DNA from: Aestuariibius violaceus
GTDB taxonomy: Bacteria; Pseudomonadota; Alphaproteobacteria; Rhodobacterales; Rhodobacteraceae
Length of the DNA: 64,000 nucleotides
Direction of reading: 5' to 3'
Assembly (NCBI RefSeq): GCF_040779325.2
Contig: NZ_JBFONT020000002.1
Span: forward strand, 620,001 to 684,000
Positions within the stretch are counted from its first letter, which is position 1. The number at the start of each line of letters is the position of its first letter. Below are positions 26,657 through 35,974 of the stretch, one piece after another. Below the pieces are notes generated by a model. The model searched no databases and was not told the DNA's origin. It saw only the letters and a program-made list of their open reading frames with translations. The position numbers were made by a program, and so were the translations under genes.

Positions 26657-26890
26657 CTATTCTTCCCCGTCATAGAGGTTGATCGGCTGCGCCGGCATGA
26701 TCGTGGAAATCGCATGCTTGTAGACCAGCTGCGACTGCCCGTCGCGGCGCAGAAGCACGCAGAAATTGTCGAACCACGTGATGACGCCCTGCAGCTTGAC
26801 GCCATTGATCAGGAAAATTGTGACCGGCACTTTGGTCTTGCGGACGTGGTTGAGGAAGGCGTCCTGCAAGTTTTGCTTGTCACTCGCCAT
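26657..26890 (-). CDS. hfq: RNA chaperone Hfq
   Basis: A 77-residue Sm-like RNA chaperone that pairs small RNAs with messages. The Sm1 core (NQNLQ near residue 6 in the form KQNLQDAFLNHVRK), FLINGVKLQG and the Sm2 YKHAIST motif are conserved; length is typical of alphaproteobacteria. A GGGGG Shine-Dalgarno precedes the ATG. It lies between trkH and hflX, 141 bases downstream of the trkH stop, so it probably has its own promoter too. Confidence 0.97.
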   Translation of the reverse strand: MASDKQNLQDAFLNHVRKTKVPVTIFLINGVKLQGVITWFDNFCVLLRRDGQSQLVYKHAISTIMPAQPINLYDGEE

Positions 26891-27031
26891 GTCTGAAAAA
26901 CCCCCGTTTATTCAGTCTTTTGCTTTTGTGGGCCACGTTGGGCCAGCGGCAGATCGAGGCCACTATGTCGCGGGGGTTGCGGAGATGCCAGCGCAAAAAA
27001 CCAGCGGGAGAGCGTTCCTGAAAGGTGTGGT

Positions 27032-28552
27032 TCAGGCGCGCCAGAAATCCGGATTGAGGAGTGCAATGATCGCCAGGGTTTCGAGCCGGCCGAGGACCAT
27101 CGCGGCCGCCAGCACCACCTTTGCGGGATCCGGAATGCCGGCGTAGGAGATCGGCACCTCGCCGGCGACGGCCGCAAGCGGGCCGGTGGTGGAGAGCGCC
27201 GAGACGGTCAGCACCATCGCCGTTTCGAACTGCACCCCGAAGAGGGAGAGGGCGACCATGACGCCCGCGACGGAAAGCGCGAAGAGCATGAAGAAGATCC
27301 AGGCGATGAAGGCGCCCTGGCGGCGGATGCGCCGGTCGTCCGACCCGGCGCCGCCGATCGAGGAGGGGTGGATCAGCCGCTCCATCTCGCGCCGTCCGTG
27401 GCGCAGGAGGGCGAAGACGCGCAGGAGCTTGACGCCGCCTGCGGTCGTGGCGACGCCGCCCCCGATGAGGGACAGCCCGATGAGGAGGAGGCCGGGCGTC
27501 TCGAGCCCCGACCAGAAGCGGGCGCTTTCCCAGTACTGGCTTTCGAATCCCGTCGTCGTCAGGAAGGACAGGACGGTGAAGACGGCCCCCCAGAGGGCGC
27601 GGAGGCCATCGGCAAGCTCGGCCCCCGCCACGATCTCGATCGCGCCGAGCCAGTGCCGCAGGAACAGCGCGAGCGGCAGGAAGATCACGAAGGCGAGGCC
27701 GAGGCGGAATTCGGGGTCGCGCAGGAGCGGCGTCTGATCCTCGCTGCCCAGGAGGCCGCGGCTGAAGGTGAGGCGCGAGAGCGCGAAGAACAGGAAGGCG
27801 AAGATCGCAAGCTCGCCCAGAAAGCCACTATCGGCCCGGGTCAGGCTGCCTTCGGGCGAGATACCGGAGGTGGAAAGCGTCGACATCGCGTGGCAGAGCG
27901 CCGTCAGCGCGGTTTCCCCCGCCAGCAAAAGCGCGATCCAGAGGATGAGCGTCAGCCCGCCATAGATCGGCGCGAGGCGCAGGGCGTAGCGGGTCAGCCG
28001 TTCCGAAGGGTCGGCGATGCGGGTGATCTGGTCGAAACGGCGCGCCCCTTCGCCGACTTCGGCCTTTGCGCGGATCTCGAACCCGCCGAGATTCATCGGC
28101 GCGAAGATGGCGACCGCCGTCGTCCAGATCAGGAAGCCGCCCAGCCAGCCGACAAGCGCCCGCCAGAGGTGGAGCGCGTCGGGCAGGCGGCCGGGCGCGT
28201 CGTAGAGCGTCGCCCCGGTGGTGGTGATGGACGACACCATCTCGAACCAGGCGTTGATGAAGCGCGTGGTGCCGAGCGCCTCGTAGAACGGCACGGCGAG
28301 CAGGAGGGGCAGCGCCACGAAGGCTGCGACGAGCGACAGGAGCTGCGAGCGGGCGACGTTGGGCGGGGAGTAGTTCGACATCGCGATGCCGATGGTCGAG
28401 GTCAGCAGGCCCAAGAGGATCGCCGCATAGAGGAACGTGCGCGAGGTGTCGTAGTCGCGCTGGCCATAGGCCAGAAGCGCGGGGGCGATCATGGCGATGG
28501 CCGCAATCCCCATCAGGAGGACAAAGAACGGCAGGCGCAGGATGCGGGACAT
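27032..28552 (-). CDS. trkH: Trk-type potassium transporter membrane subunit
   Basis: A 506-residue membrane protein with the four pore-loop repeats of the SKT family: SSITTTGATL, AMSTLSTSGISP, LSFLTTTGFES and SALSTTGPLAA, each with the filter glycine. It imports potassium together with the NAD-binding TrkA, whose gene lies four bases upstream. Length is in the usual range (about 480-510). Confidence 0.95.
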   Translation of the reverse strand: MSRILRLPFFVLLMGIAAIAMIAPALLAYGQRDYDTSRTFLYAAILLGLLTSTIGIAMSNYSPPNVARSQLLSLVAAFVALPLLLAVPFYEALGTTRFINAWFEMVSSITTTGATLYDAPGRLPDALHLWRALVGWLGGFLIWTTAVAIFAPMNLGGFEIRAKAEVGEGARRFDQITRIADPSERLTRYALRLAPIYGGLTLILWIALLLAGETALTALCHAMSTLSTSGISPEGSLTRADSGFLGELAIFAFLFFALSRLTFSRGLLGSEDQTPLLRDPEFRLGLAFVIFLPLALFLRHWLGAIEIVAGAELADGLRALWGAVFTVLSFLTTTGFESQYWESARFWSGLETPGLLLIGLSLIGGGVATTAGGVKLLRVFALLRHGRREMERLIHPSSIGGAGSDDRRIRRQGAFIAWIFFMLFALSVAGVMVALSLFGVQFETAMVLTVSALSTTGPLAAVAGEVPISYAGIPDPAKVVLAAAMVLGRLETLAIIALLNPDFWRA

Positions 28553-28556
28553 GCGC

Positions 28557-29933
28557 CTAGAAGAAGTCGATCGAGACCTGGAGTAGGCGTTCGACCTCTG
28601 GCACGTCTGCGGCGATGGCGAAGATCACGATCACGTCGCCGTCTTCGATGCGGAGCGATCCGGTCGGCTTGACGTATTTGCCGCCTTTCATCACGGCGCC
28701 GACAAGCACGCCTTCGGGGAAGTCGATATCGCGCAGGCGCTGGCCCGCGATGGGCGAGGTCGACAGGACCTGCGCCTCGAGCACCTCGGCCTCGGCATCG
28801 CCGATGGAATAGACCTCGCGCACGCGGCCGTGGCGGATATGGCGCAGGATGGAGCTGACGGTGGTGGCGCGCGGGTTGATATAGGCGTCGATTTCAAGCT
28901 GGCCCATGAGCGGGATCAGCGTCGGGTCGTTGATCAGCGCGATGGTCATCGGGCAGCCGAGGCCCTTGGCGCGGACGGCGGACAGCAGGTTCGTCTTGTC
29001 GTCATCGGTGACGCAGAGGACGGCATCCGCACGCGCGATGTTCGCCTCTTGCAGCAGCGCCACGTCGAGCCCGTCGCCGTTCAGGACGATCGTGCGTTCC
29101 AGCGCATCGGCGGCCCGTTCGGCGCAGAGGCGGGATTTCTCGATCACCTTGGCTCGGACGCGAACCGTGCGCGCCTCGAGCGCCTGGGCCACGGCGAGGC
29201 CCACATTGCCGCCGCCCACGATCACGATCCGTTCCTGCTTGCGCTGCGTTTTGCCGAAGATCTCAAGCGCGCGGGCGATATCGTTCGTATCGGCCATGAT
29301 GTAGCAATCGTCGTCGACGAAGATCTGGTCGCCGGAATCCGGCGCGAAGAGGCGGCCGTTGCGGCGCAGGCCCACGACGACGGCCTTCAGCGTCGAGAAC
29401 AGATCGGTCAGCTGGCGCAGGGGCGTGTTGATGACGGGGCAGTCGGGATCGATCGTGATGCCGAGAAGCGTCGCCTTGCCGTCGAGGAAGCTTTCGGTGT
29501 CGAAGGCGGCGGGCGCGGCAAGGCGTTGCAAGGCGGCCTCGGCCACCTCTTTTTCCGGCGAGATCACAACGTCGATCGGCATGTGATCGCGGCGGTAGAG
29601 GTCGGAATAGATCGCGGTGAGGTAGGATTGCGCCCTGAGCCGGGCGATCTTGCGCGGCACGGCGAAGACCGAATGGGCGACCTGGCAGGTCACCATGTTG
29701 ACCTCGTCGGAATGGGTGGCGGCGATCACCATGTCAGCGTCGCGGGCCCCTGCCCTGTCGAGGATATCGGGATAGCTGGCGAAACCCGCGATGCCTTGCA
29801 CGTCGAGCGTGTCGGTGGCGCGGCGGACGAGTTCGGCGTTGTTATCCACCACCGTCACGTCGTTCTGTTCGCTGGCGAGATGGCGGGCGATCTGCCAGCC
29901 GACCTGGCCCGCGCCGCAGATGATGACTTTCAT
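28557..29933 (-). CDS. trkA: Trk system potassium transporter regulatory subunit TrkA
   Basis: A 458-residue cytoplasmic protein with two RCK units. Rossmann motifs occur at the start (GAGQVGWQIARHL) and near residue 238 (GGGNVGLAVAQAL), each followed by a TrkA_C domain (around 140-220 and 370-455). It binds NAD(H)/ATP and gates TrkH, which follows directly. The location after ntrX is the usual order in alphaproteobacteria. Confidence 0.96.
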   Translation of the reverse strand: MKVIICGAGQVGWQIARHLASEQNDVTVVDNNAELVRRATDTLDVQGIAGFASYPDILDRAGARDADMVIAATHSDEVNMVTCQVAHSVFAVPRKIARLRAQSYLTAIYSDLYRRDHMPIDVVISPEKEVAEAALQRLAAPAAFDTESFLDGKATLLGITIDPDCPVINTPLRQLTDLFSTLKAVVVGLRRNGRLFAPDSGDQIFVDDDCYIMADTNDIARALEIFGKTQRKQERIVIVGGGNVGLAVAQALEARTVRVRAKVIEKSRLCAERAADALERTIVLNGDGLDVALLQEANIARADAVLCVTDDDKTNLLSAVRAKGLGCPMTIALINDPTLIPLMGQLEIDAYINPRATTVSSILRHIRHGRVREVYSIGDAEAEVLEAQVLSTSPIAGQRLRDIDFPEGVLVGAVMKGGKYVKPTGSLRIEDGDVIVIFAIAADVPEVERLLQVSIDFF

Positions 29934-29987
29934 GCGTCCGTCCGATGCATCCCCGTCGGCCCGTGGTGCCAGAGGGGGCGGGTGGGG

Positions 29988-30839
29988 TCAATCGGCGTCA
30001 AGGAAGGCTTTGAGGCGGGTCGTGAATTCCTTGGGGCGTTCGCGCATCGGCCAGTGGCCGGTTTCCATGAGGTAGAGTTCGGCATTCGGCAGTTTGCGGA
30101 CGGCGTTGCGGGCGTGGCGGACGGGGACGAGGCGGTCCTTGGTGCCCTGGATGAGGAGCGTGCGGTGCGGGATCTTATGCAGGCGGGGCGAGAGATCGCT
30201 TTGCAGGCCCTTCACGGTGAGTTCGCGGGCGAGGAAGGCGTCGAAACTGCGCCGGTCCGCCTGATCGCGGGCGACGTCGCGGACGAGCGCCACGGTTTCG
30301 GGATCGACGCGGGACGGGTCAGCATAGGCCGCGCCGAGGCCGATGCGGGTCAGCGTCTCGCTCGCCGCGGCGGCGCGGTAGACCAGGCCCGCGGCGGGGG
30401 AGCGGGCCAACGCCCAGGCCAGCGGGTGGAACGGCGCGCGGGGCATCAGGCCGTAGGCGCCGACCGGGATCAGGCGGCGGACGCGGGTCGGCGCCATAAG
30501 CCCCGCGTTCAAAGCGATGCCGCCGCCCATGGAGACGCCGGCGATATCGGCCTGGACGATACCTGTCGCATCGAGGAAAGCGATCAGCCAGGCGGTCAGG
30601 TCATCCAGGTCATGGGCGCGCCCGAAGCTGTCGCTTTCGCCGTAGCCCGGCATGTCGGGTGCGATGATGCGGCGGTTCTGCGCCAGTTCGGGGATGGCCA
30701 GGCGCCAGGTCAGTTCCGCATGGTCGAAGCCGCCGCCATGGAGGAGGATGAGCGGTGGCCCTCCCTGCCCTCCCTGCCCTTCGTCGACATAGCCGACCTT
30801 GCGGCCCTCGACCGTGACGAAATGGTCGATGAAGGGCAG
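29988..30839 (-). CDS. Alpha/beta hydrolase, probable CTG start
   Basis: A hydrolase of about 283 residues with oxyanion motif LLHGGGFDHAELTW, nucleophile elbow GVSMGGG, acid TKDRLVP and catalytic histidine in ETGHWP. The first ATG is at 30653, but starting there would remove the whole first strand and the HGGG loop. The family-like reading continues in frame to the ntrX TAG without ATG, GTG or TTG, leaving a CTG at 30839, six bases after... the ntrX stop region, with GAGGG in the last ntrX codons as a likely Shine-Dalgarno. The substrate is unknown. Confidence 0.78.
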   Translation of the reverse strand: MPFIDHFVTVEGRKVGYVDEGQGGQGGPPLILLHGGGFDHAELTWRLAIPELAQNRRIIAPDMPGYGESDSFGRAHDLDDLTAWLIAFLDATGIVQADIAGVSMGGGIALNAGLMAPTRVRRLIPVGAYGLMPRAPFHPLAWALARSPAAGLVYRAAAASETLTRIGLGAAYADPSRVDPETVALVRDVARDQADRRSFDAFLARELTVKGLQSDLSPRLHKIPHRTLLIQGTKDRLVPVRHARNAVRKLPNAELYLMETGHWPMRERPKEFTTRLKAFLDAD

Positions 30840-30842
30840 CGA

Positions 30843-32237
30843 CTAGCCCTCGATATGGGCGACGCGGGCGCCGGATTTGTTTGAGGTGACGACGCCGAGC
30901 GACTTGAGCTTGCGGTGCAGGGCGGAGCGTTCCATGCCGACGAACGACGCGGTGCGCGAGATGTTCCCGCCGAAGCGGTTGATCTGGGTCAGCAGGTATT
31001 CCCGTTCAAAGAGCTCGCGCGCCTCGCGCAGCGGCAGGGTGGCAAGGCTGCCGGAGAGGACGACGCGGTCTTCCTCGGGCTTGGCCTCCTCGGTCGCGGG
31101 GAGGTCCTTGGCCGCGATCTCTCCACTGTTGTCGCCGAGGATCAGGACGCGTTCGATCACGTTGCGCAGCTGGCGGACATTGCCGGGCCAGACCATCGTC
31201 TGCAAGAGCGCGCGGGCGTCTTCGGCCAAGGGGCGCAGGGGCAGGCCCTGATGCTTATTGAACCATTCGATGAAGTGGCTGGCAAGCAGCGGGATATCCT
31301 CGCGGCGTTCTTCCAGCGCGGGCACCTGGATCGGCACGACGTTGAGGCGGTGATAGAGCTCTTGCCGGAAGCGGCCCGCGTCTATTTCGGCCAGCAAGTC
31401 CCTGTTCGTGCTGGAAATCACCCGCAGGTCAACCCGGATCTTGTCGCCGCCGCCGACCCGCTGGAACTGCTGTTCGACCAGGACGCGCAGGATCTTGGAC
31501 TGGGTGCCGGCGGGCATGTCGGCGACCTCGTCAAAGTAGATCACGCCGCCATTGGCCTCTTCCAGCAGGCCCTTTTCGACCCCGCGTTCGGGGGTCTCGC
31601 GGCCGAACAGCACCTCTTCCATGCGGTCGGGTTCGATGGAGGCGGAATTGACGGTGACGAAAGGTTCCTGCGCGCGCAGGGAGTTGGCGTGGATGTAGCG
31701 GGCGGCGATCTCCTTGCCCGACCCGGCGGGGCCGGTCAGCATCACGCGGCCGTTCGACTTGGTCACCTTGTCGAGTTGGCTTTTCAGCGCCTTGAAGGAC
31801 GCGCTTTCGCCCAGCATCTCGGCCGGTTGGCTTTCGCCGCGCTTGAGTTCGGTATTCTCGCGGCGCAGGCGGGAGGTTTCCATGGCGCGGCGGATGACGA
31901 CAAGCAGTTGGTCGATGTTGAAGGGCTTCTCGATGAAGTCGTAGGCACCCTGCTTGATCGCGGCGACCGCGATCTCGATATTGCCGTGGCCCGAGATGAT
32001 GACGATCGGGATGCCGGGGTGGTCGCGCTTGACCGCCTTCAGGATATCGATCCCGTCCATGTCGCTGTCTTTCAGCCAGATATCGAGGATCATCAGGGCC
32101 GGCGGGGCCTTGTCGATTTCGGCCATGCATTCGGTCGAGGTTCCGGCAAGTCGGGTCGTAAACCCTTCATCTATCAGGATTTCCGAGATCAGCTCGCGAA
32201 TGTCGCGTTCATCGTCGGTGATCAGAATATCGCCCAT
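30843..32237 (-). CDS. ntrX: Nitrogen assimilation response regulator NtrX
   Basis: A 464-residue response regulator: receiver domain (DD at 7-8, phospho-acceptor D in MILDIWLKD near 54), AAA+ domain with Walker A GPAGSGKE and DEVADMP, and a C-terminal Fis-like helix-turn-helix (ISRTASFVGMERSALHRKL). In place of the sigma-54-contact GAFTGA loop it has RETPERGVEKG, as in other alphaproteobacterial NtrX proteins. Its sensor NtrY lies upstream. The start follows a GTGAGGAC element; an ATG four codons earlier is less likely. Confidence 0.95.
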   Translation of the reverse strand: MGDILITDDERDIRELISEILIDEGFTTRLAGTSTECMAEIDKAPPALMILDIWLKDSDMDGIDILKAVKRDHPGIPIVIISGHGNIEIAVAAIKQGAYDFIEKPFNIDQLLVVIRRAMETSRLRRENTELKRGESQPAEMLGESASFKALKSQLDKVTKSNGRVMLTGPAGSGKEIAARYIHANSLRAQEPFVTVNSASIEPDRMEEVLFGRETPERGVEKGLLEEANGGVIYFDEVADMPAGTQSKILRVLVEQQFQRVGGGDKIRVDLRVISSTNRDLLAEIDAGRFRQELYHRLNVVPIQVPALEERREDIPLLASHFIEWFNKHQGLPLRPLAEDARALLQTMVWPGNVRQLRNVIERVLILGDNSGEIAAKDLPATEEAKPEEDRVVLSGSLATLPLREARELFEREYLLTQINRFGGNISRTASFVGMERSALHRKLKSLGVVTSNKSGARVAHIEG

Positions 32238-32245
32238 AATCGTCC

Positions 32246-34495
32246 TCACATCTCTTTGTTCTGTTCTGTTTCTATTGCGTTGGCGCGGGGCAGCCGGATC
32301 TCTGCCCGCGCGCCGGGATGGATGGCGCCGCCGAACGGGTCGGCATCGTGCAGCGTCAGCTGCCCACCATGTTCTTCGATGATCTTGCGCACGATCGGCA
32401 GGCCAAGGCCGGTGCCCTCGTCGCGGGTCGTCACGTAGGGTTCGAACAGCCGCGCGCGGTCGGCGGGCAAGCCGATGCCGTTATCCTCGATCCACAGCAG
32501 GGCCGCATCGGGCGCGTCCGTGAGCGTGATGCGGATAGCCGGAGAATGCCCGTCGGGTGCGCCTTTTTTCTGCAGCGTTTCAATGGCTTCCCCGGCGTTC
32601 TTGATAAGGTTCGTCAGCGCCTGGGTGATCATCGTCTCGTCCAGATCGAGGGTCATCGGGCCGTCTGGCAGATCGATTGTGAAGGCAACATCCGGCTGGC
32701 CGGCCTCCTGCAGGCTGGCGGCGTCGCGGACCAGGGTGACCAGATCGGTCGGCGCGCGGTCGGGTTCGGGCATCCGGGCGAATTTCGAGAATTCGTCGAC
32801 GATCCGGCGCAGGTCGTTGGTCTGGCGCACGATCACGTCGGTCATCTGGTCAAGCTTGTCCGCATCCTCGCCCACCGCATCGTGAAACTTGCGTTTGATG
32901 CGTTCTGCGGACAGCTGGATCGGGGTGAGCGGGTTCTTGATCTCGTGCGCGATGCGGCGGGCCACATCGCCCCAGGCGGCCATGCGCTGGGCCGAGACGA
33001 GGTCGGTCACGTCATCGAAGGCGACCACGTAGCCTTCCAGCTTGCCGTCCTGCGACCGGCGCTTGGCCATGCGGACAAGAAGGGTTTCCTGCATCCGGGC
33101 GCGGGTCAGCTTGACCTGGCCCTGGGCGACCTCCGTCCCGCGTTTTCGGACCTGATCGAAGAGGGCGGCGAATTCCGGGACGGCCTTGGCGAGCATCATC
33201 GCCTCCTGCGCCTCGCTGACGCCCAGAAGCCGTTCGGCAGAGCGGTTGGCAAAGGTCACGCGTCCCTTCGGATCAAGGCCGACAACGCCGGAGGTGACGG
33301 AAGAGAGCACGCTGTCGAAGAGGCGGCGGCGCTGTTCGATCTGGGCGGTGTTGGCCAGAAGCTCGGCCCGCTGGGCCTTGAGCTGGGTCGTCATGCGATT
33401 GAAGAGGCGGCCCAGCATGGCGATTTCGTCATCGCCCTCCTCTTCCCGGACGCGGACGTCGAGTTTGCCTTCGCCCACACGTTCGGCCGCGCTGGCGAGC
33501 CGCCCGACCGGGCGCGACAGGCGTTCGGCGAACCAGAGGCCCAGCCACGTGGCCGCAAGGATCAAGAGGCCCGCGAAGCCCAGATAGAGCAGGCCGAAAT
33601 CGAGTAGCAGCCGCCCGCGATCGCTTTCGAGTTGATCGTAGAGGGCGACGATTTCCTGCGTTTCGTCCAGCAGTTCCAGCAGGCTGCCTTCGACCTCGCG
33701 CGTGACGTAGAGATAGTGGTCGGTGAACCCGCGCAGGGGGACAAGGGCACGGAATTCGTTGTTGTCCCAATCCTCGATGATAAGGCCGTTTTCCGTGCGC
33801 GCGCGTTCGAATTGGGCGGGCGTCGGGCGTTCGTAGTAGAAGAGGTAGGAGCCGTCGCCGCGGGCGCGGACCTCTCCGGCGGCGTTGATGACGAAGGCTT
33901 CGCTGAGGCCCCGCTGGACCTGCTCCTGGATCTCGCCGAGGGCCTGCCGAAGCCGCCCGTCATCCATCGGGCCGAAGCGCAGGCGCGCGGTGTTGAGGCC
34001 GCCCGCGAAGGCGGCGGCGTCTTCGGCCAGGCCGCTGCGCTGTTCCTCCTCGTAAGCCACCGCGGCGGCGCGGGAGGCGGCGATGGCATTGCTGACCCGT
34101 TCGGAAAACCAGCCTTCGAGGCCGAAATTCACCGTGAGCACCGCGAAGATCGCGACGAGGACTGTGGGGATCAGGGCGATGAGGGCGAAGACGCCGGTCA
34201 GCCGCAGGTGCAGGCGCGACCCGGCAGAGCGGGCACGGCGCGCGGCGACGATCCGCGCCATGCGCTGCATGACGAGCGCGAAGATCACCAGGATATAGGT
34301 GAGATCGGCCAGCAGGACGAGCCGCAGTGCGGTGTCGGATGTGCCCTGATCGAGCGGGCTGAGCACCGTAAAGGTCGCCAGCGCAAGAACCGGCCCCAAC
34401 AGGACAAGACCCAGCGTGAACGCGGTTTGCACACCGCGGTTCCGCCGCAATTGGCTGACCTGCCTCATGGAGAGGCCCGATAGAGAGCGTTGCAC
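32246..34495 (-). CDS. ntrY: Nitrogen/redox sensor histidine kinase NtrY
   Basis: A 749-residue membrane histidine kinase. Several hydrophobic segments lie in the first 320 residues (around 23-45, 58-72, 97-122, 300-322) and flank an extracytoplasmic sensor part. Then come HAMP (about 325-380), PAS (about 390-480) and the kinase core with H-box RIAHEIKNPLTPIQ, NLIKNAGEA and EDNGIGL. It phosphorylates NtrX, encoded just downstream. A GTG start is used; the ATG ten codons in is an alternative. Confidence 0.94.
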   Translation of the reverse strand: MQRSLSGLSMRQVSQLRRNRGVQTAFTLGLVLLGPVLALATFTVLSPLDQGTSDTALRLVLLADLTYILVIFALVMQRMARIVAARRARSAGSRLHLRLTGVFALIALIPTVLVAIFAVLTVNFGLEGWFSERVSNAIAASRAAAVAYEEEQRSGLAEDAAAFAGGLNTARLRFGPMDDGRLRQALGEIQEQVQRGLSEAFVINAAGEVRARGDGSYLFYYERPTPAQFERARTENGLIIEDWDNNEFRALVPLRGFTDHYLYVTREVEGSLLELLDETQEIVALYDQLESDRGRLLLDFGLLYLGFAGLLILAATWLGLWFAERLSRPVGRLASAAERVGEGKLDVRVREEEGDDEIAMLGRLFNRMTTQLKAQRAELLANTAQIEQRRRLFDSVLSSVTSGVVGLDPKGRVTFANRSAERLLGVSEAQEAMMLAKAVPEFAALFDQVRKRGTEVAQGQVKLTRARMQETLLVRMAKRRSQDGKLEGYVVAFDDVTDLVSAQRMAAWGDVARRIAHEIKNPLTPIQLSAERIKRKFHDAVGEDADKLDQMTDVIVRQTNDLRRIVDEFSKFARMPEPDRAPTDLVTLVRDAASLQEAGQPDVAFTIDLPDGPMTLDLDETMITQALTNLIKNAGEAIETLQKKGAPDGHSPAIRITLTDAPDAALLWIEDNGIGLPADRARLFEPYVTTRDEGTGLGLPIVRKIIEEHGGQLTLHDADPFGGAIHPGARAEIRLPRANAIETEQNKEM

Positions 34496-34589
34496 GCTGT
34501 CCGCCCGTTTGTTTCCGGGGTCTTAGCCCCAACCGCCTTGGCGCGGCTGTCCGGCGCGATGCCCCGGATGCCACGTCTCTGTTGCGCTT

Positions 34590-35954
34590 TTACATCAATT
34601 TGCGGCGGCGTGTCACGCGGATATCGAGGTCTGTGATCTTCTTTCTAAGGGTATTTCGGTTAATTCCGAGCAGATCGGCGCATTTCGCCTGGTTCCCGCC
34701 CGTCGCATCGAGGGCGATTTCAATGAGCGGCAGTTCGACCTCCTTGAGAATCCGCTGATAGAGGCCCGGCGGCGGCAGCACCCCGCCATGCAAATCGAAG
34801 TAGCGCCGCAGGTGGCGCGCGACGGAGGCCGAGAGCTTTTCGCTGTCGCCGCTGCGCAGCGGCTCCATCTCGGGCTGGGAGCCGAGAACGGCCTCGACCT
34901 CGGTCCGGGTGATCTCGCCTTCGGTGGCGGTCACGATCAGGCGGCGGACGGCGTTTTCCAGCTGGCGGACGTTGCCGGGCCAGGAATAACGGCGGACAAG
35001 CGTCATCGCCTCGTCCGAGAACAGGCGCGTGGGCGCGCCGTCGCGTTCGGCGCGGGTCAGAAAGTGATCGGCCAGAAGCGGGATGTCGTCGACGCGCTCG
35101 CGCAGCGACGGCACCTCGATCGTGACGCCGCTGAGGCGGTAGAAGAGATCCTGCCGGAACTTGCCGTCCTCCATCCGGTCCATCAGGTCGGATTGGGAGG
35201 TCGCCATGATCCGCGGCGCGCTGTCGCCGAAGGCGTCGAGCATCCGGACGATGCGCCCTTGCGTATCTTCGTCGAGATCGCCCACCTCGTCGAACAGGAG
35301 CGATCCGCCCTTGGCGCGCGCCATCAGTGAGGCGGGCCCATCGATGCCCGCCAGATCGACCGCCGAGACGGTGACGAAGGGCATCGACCGCCGGTCGGAA
35401 AAGTCGTGGATCGCACGCGCGATCAGCGACTTGCCCGTCCCGCTTTCGCCGGTGATGAGGACCGAGAGGTCGGTGTTCATCACCCGTGCCACGAGGCGGT
35501 AGAGCGCCTGCATCGCGGGCGTTCGCCCGACCAGCGGCAGGTCGTCGGAGGCCGTTGCGGGCACATCCGTCCGGGGGGCGGGAACGGTGCGCTTGGTTTC
35601 GAGCGCCCGGGCCGCGCGCTTCATCAGGTCGGGCAAGTCGAACGGCTTGGGCAGGTAATCGTAGGCTTCTGCCTCGGCGGCCTGGATCGCCGTCATGATC
35701 GTGTTCTGGGCGGAGATCACGATAACCGGCAGACCGGGCCGCGCGTCGGAAATCTTGGGCAGCTGTTCCAACCCGTTGCCGTCGGGCATGACGACGTCCG
35801 AGATCACCAGATCCCCCTTCCCCTCATCCACCCATCGCATGAGCGTGACGAGGGACGAGGTGGCGTGGACCTTGCAGCCCGCACGCGTCAGCGCCTGGGT
35901 CAGCACGGTCCGGATCGTACGATCGTCGTCGGCGACGAGGACGGTTCCATCCAT
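34590..35954 (-). CDS. ntrC: Nitrogen regulation response regulator NtrC lacking the GAFTGA loop
   Basis: A 454-residue regulator: receiver domain (DD at 9-10, D near 54 in LVISDVVMPDG), AAA+ domain with Walker A GESGTGKS and DEVGDLDE, and a Fis-type DNA-binding end (CADLLGINRNTLRKKI). The region that normally reads ELFGHExGAFTGA is shortened to DGPASLMARAKGG. In Rhodobacter capsulatus NtrC the same loss goes with activation of sigma-70, not sigma-54, RNA polymerase; I infer the same here. It is phosphorylated by NtrB, whose gene is 20 bases upstream. Confidence 0.95.
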   Translation of the reverse strand: MDGTVLVADDDRTIRTVLTQALTRAGCKVHATSSLVTLMRWVDEGKGDLVISDVVMPDGNGLEQLPKISDARPGLPVIVISAQNTIMTAIQAAEAEAYDYLPKPFDLPDLMKRAARALETKRTVPAPRTDVPATASDDLPLVGRTPAMQALYRLVARVMNTDLSVLITGESGTGKSLIARAIHDFSDRRSMPFVTVSAVDLAGIDGPASLMARAKGGSLLFDEVGDLDEDTQGRIVRMLDAFGDSAPRIMATSQSDLMDRMEDGKFRQDLFYRLSGVTIEVPSLRERVDDIPLLADHFLTRAERDGAPTRLFSDEAMTLVRRYSWPGNVRQLENAVRRLIVTATEGEITRTEVEAVLGSQPEMEPLRSGDSEKLSASVARHLRRYFDLHGGVLPPPGLYQRILKEVELPLIEIALDATGGNQAKCADLLGINRNTLRKKITDLDIRVTRRRKLM

Positions 35955-35974
35955 GGGTCAGATCTCCTTGGCAA

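Noticed and set aside
25259..26896. A 545-residue open frame on the plus strand opposite hflX and hfq
   Set aside because: It is the antisense of hflX and hfq, has no family resemblance or start site, and arises from high GC codon third positions. The same applies to long antisense frames opposite mcd (4199-5278), trkA (28830-30884) and ntrX (30915-32438).
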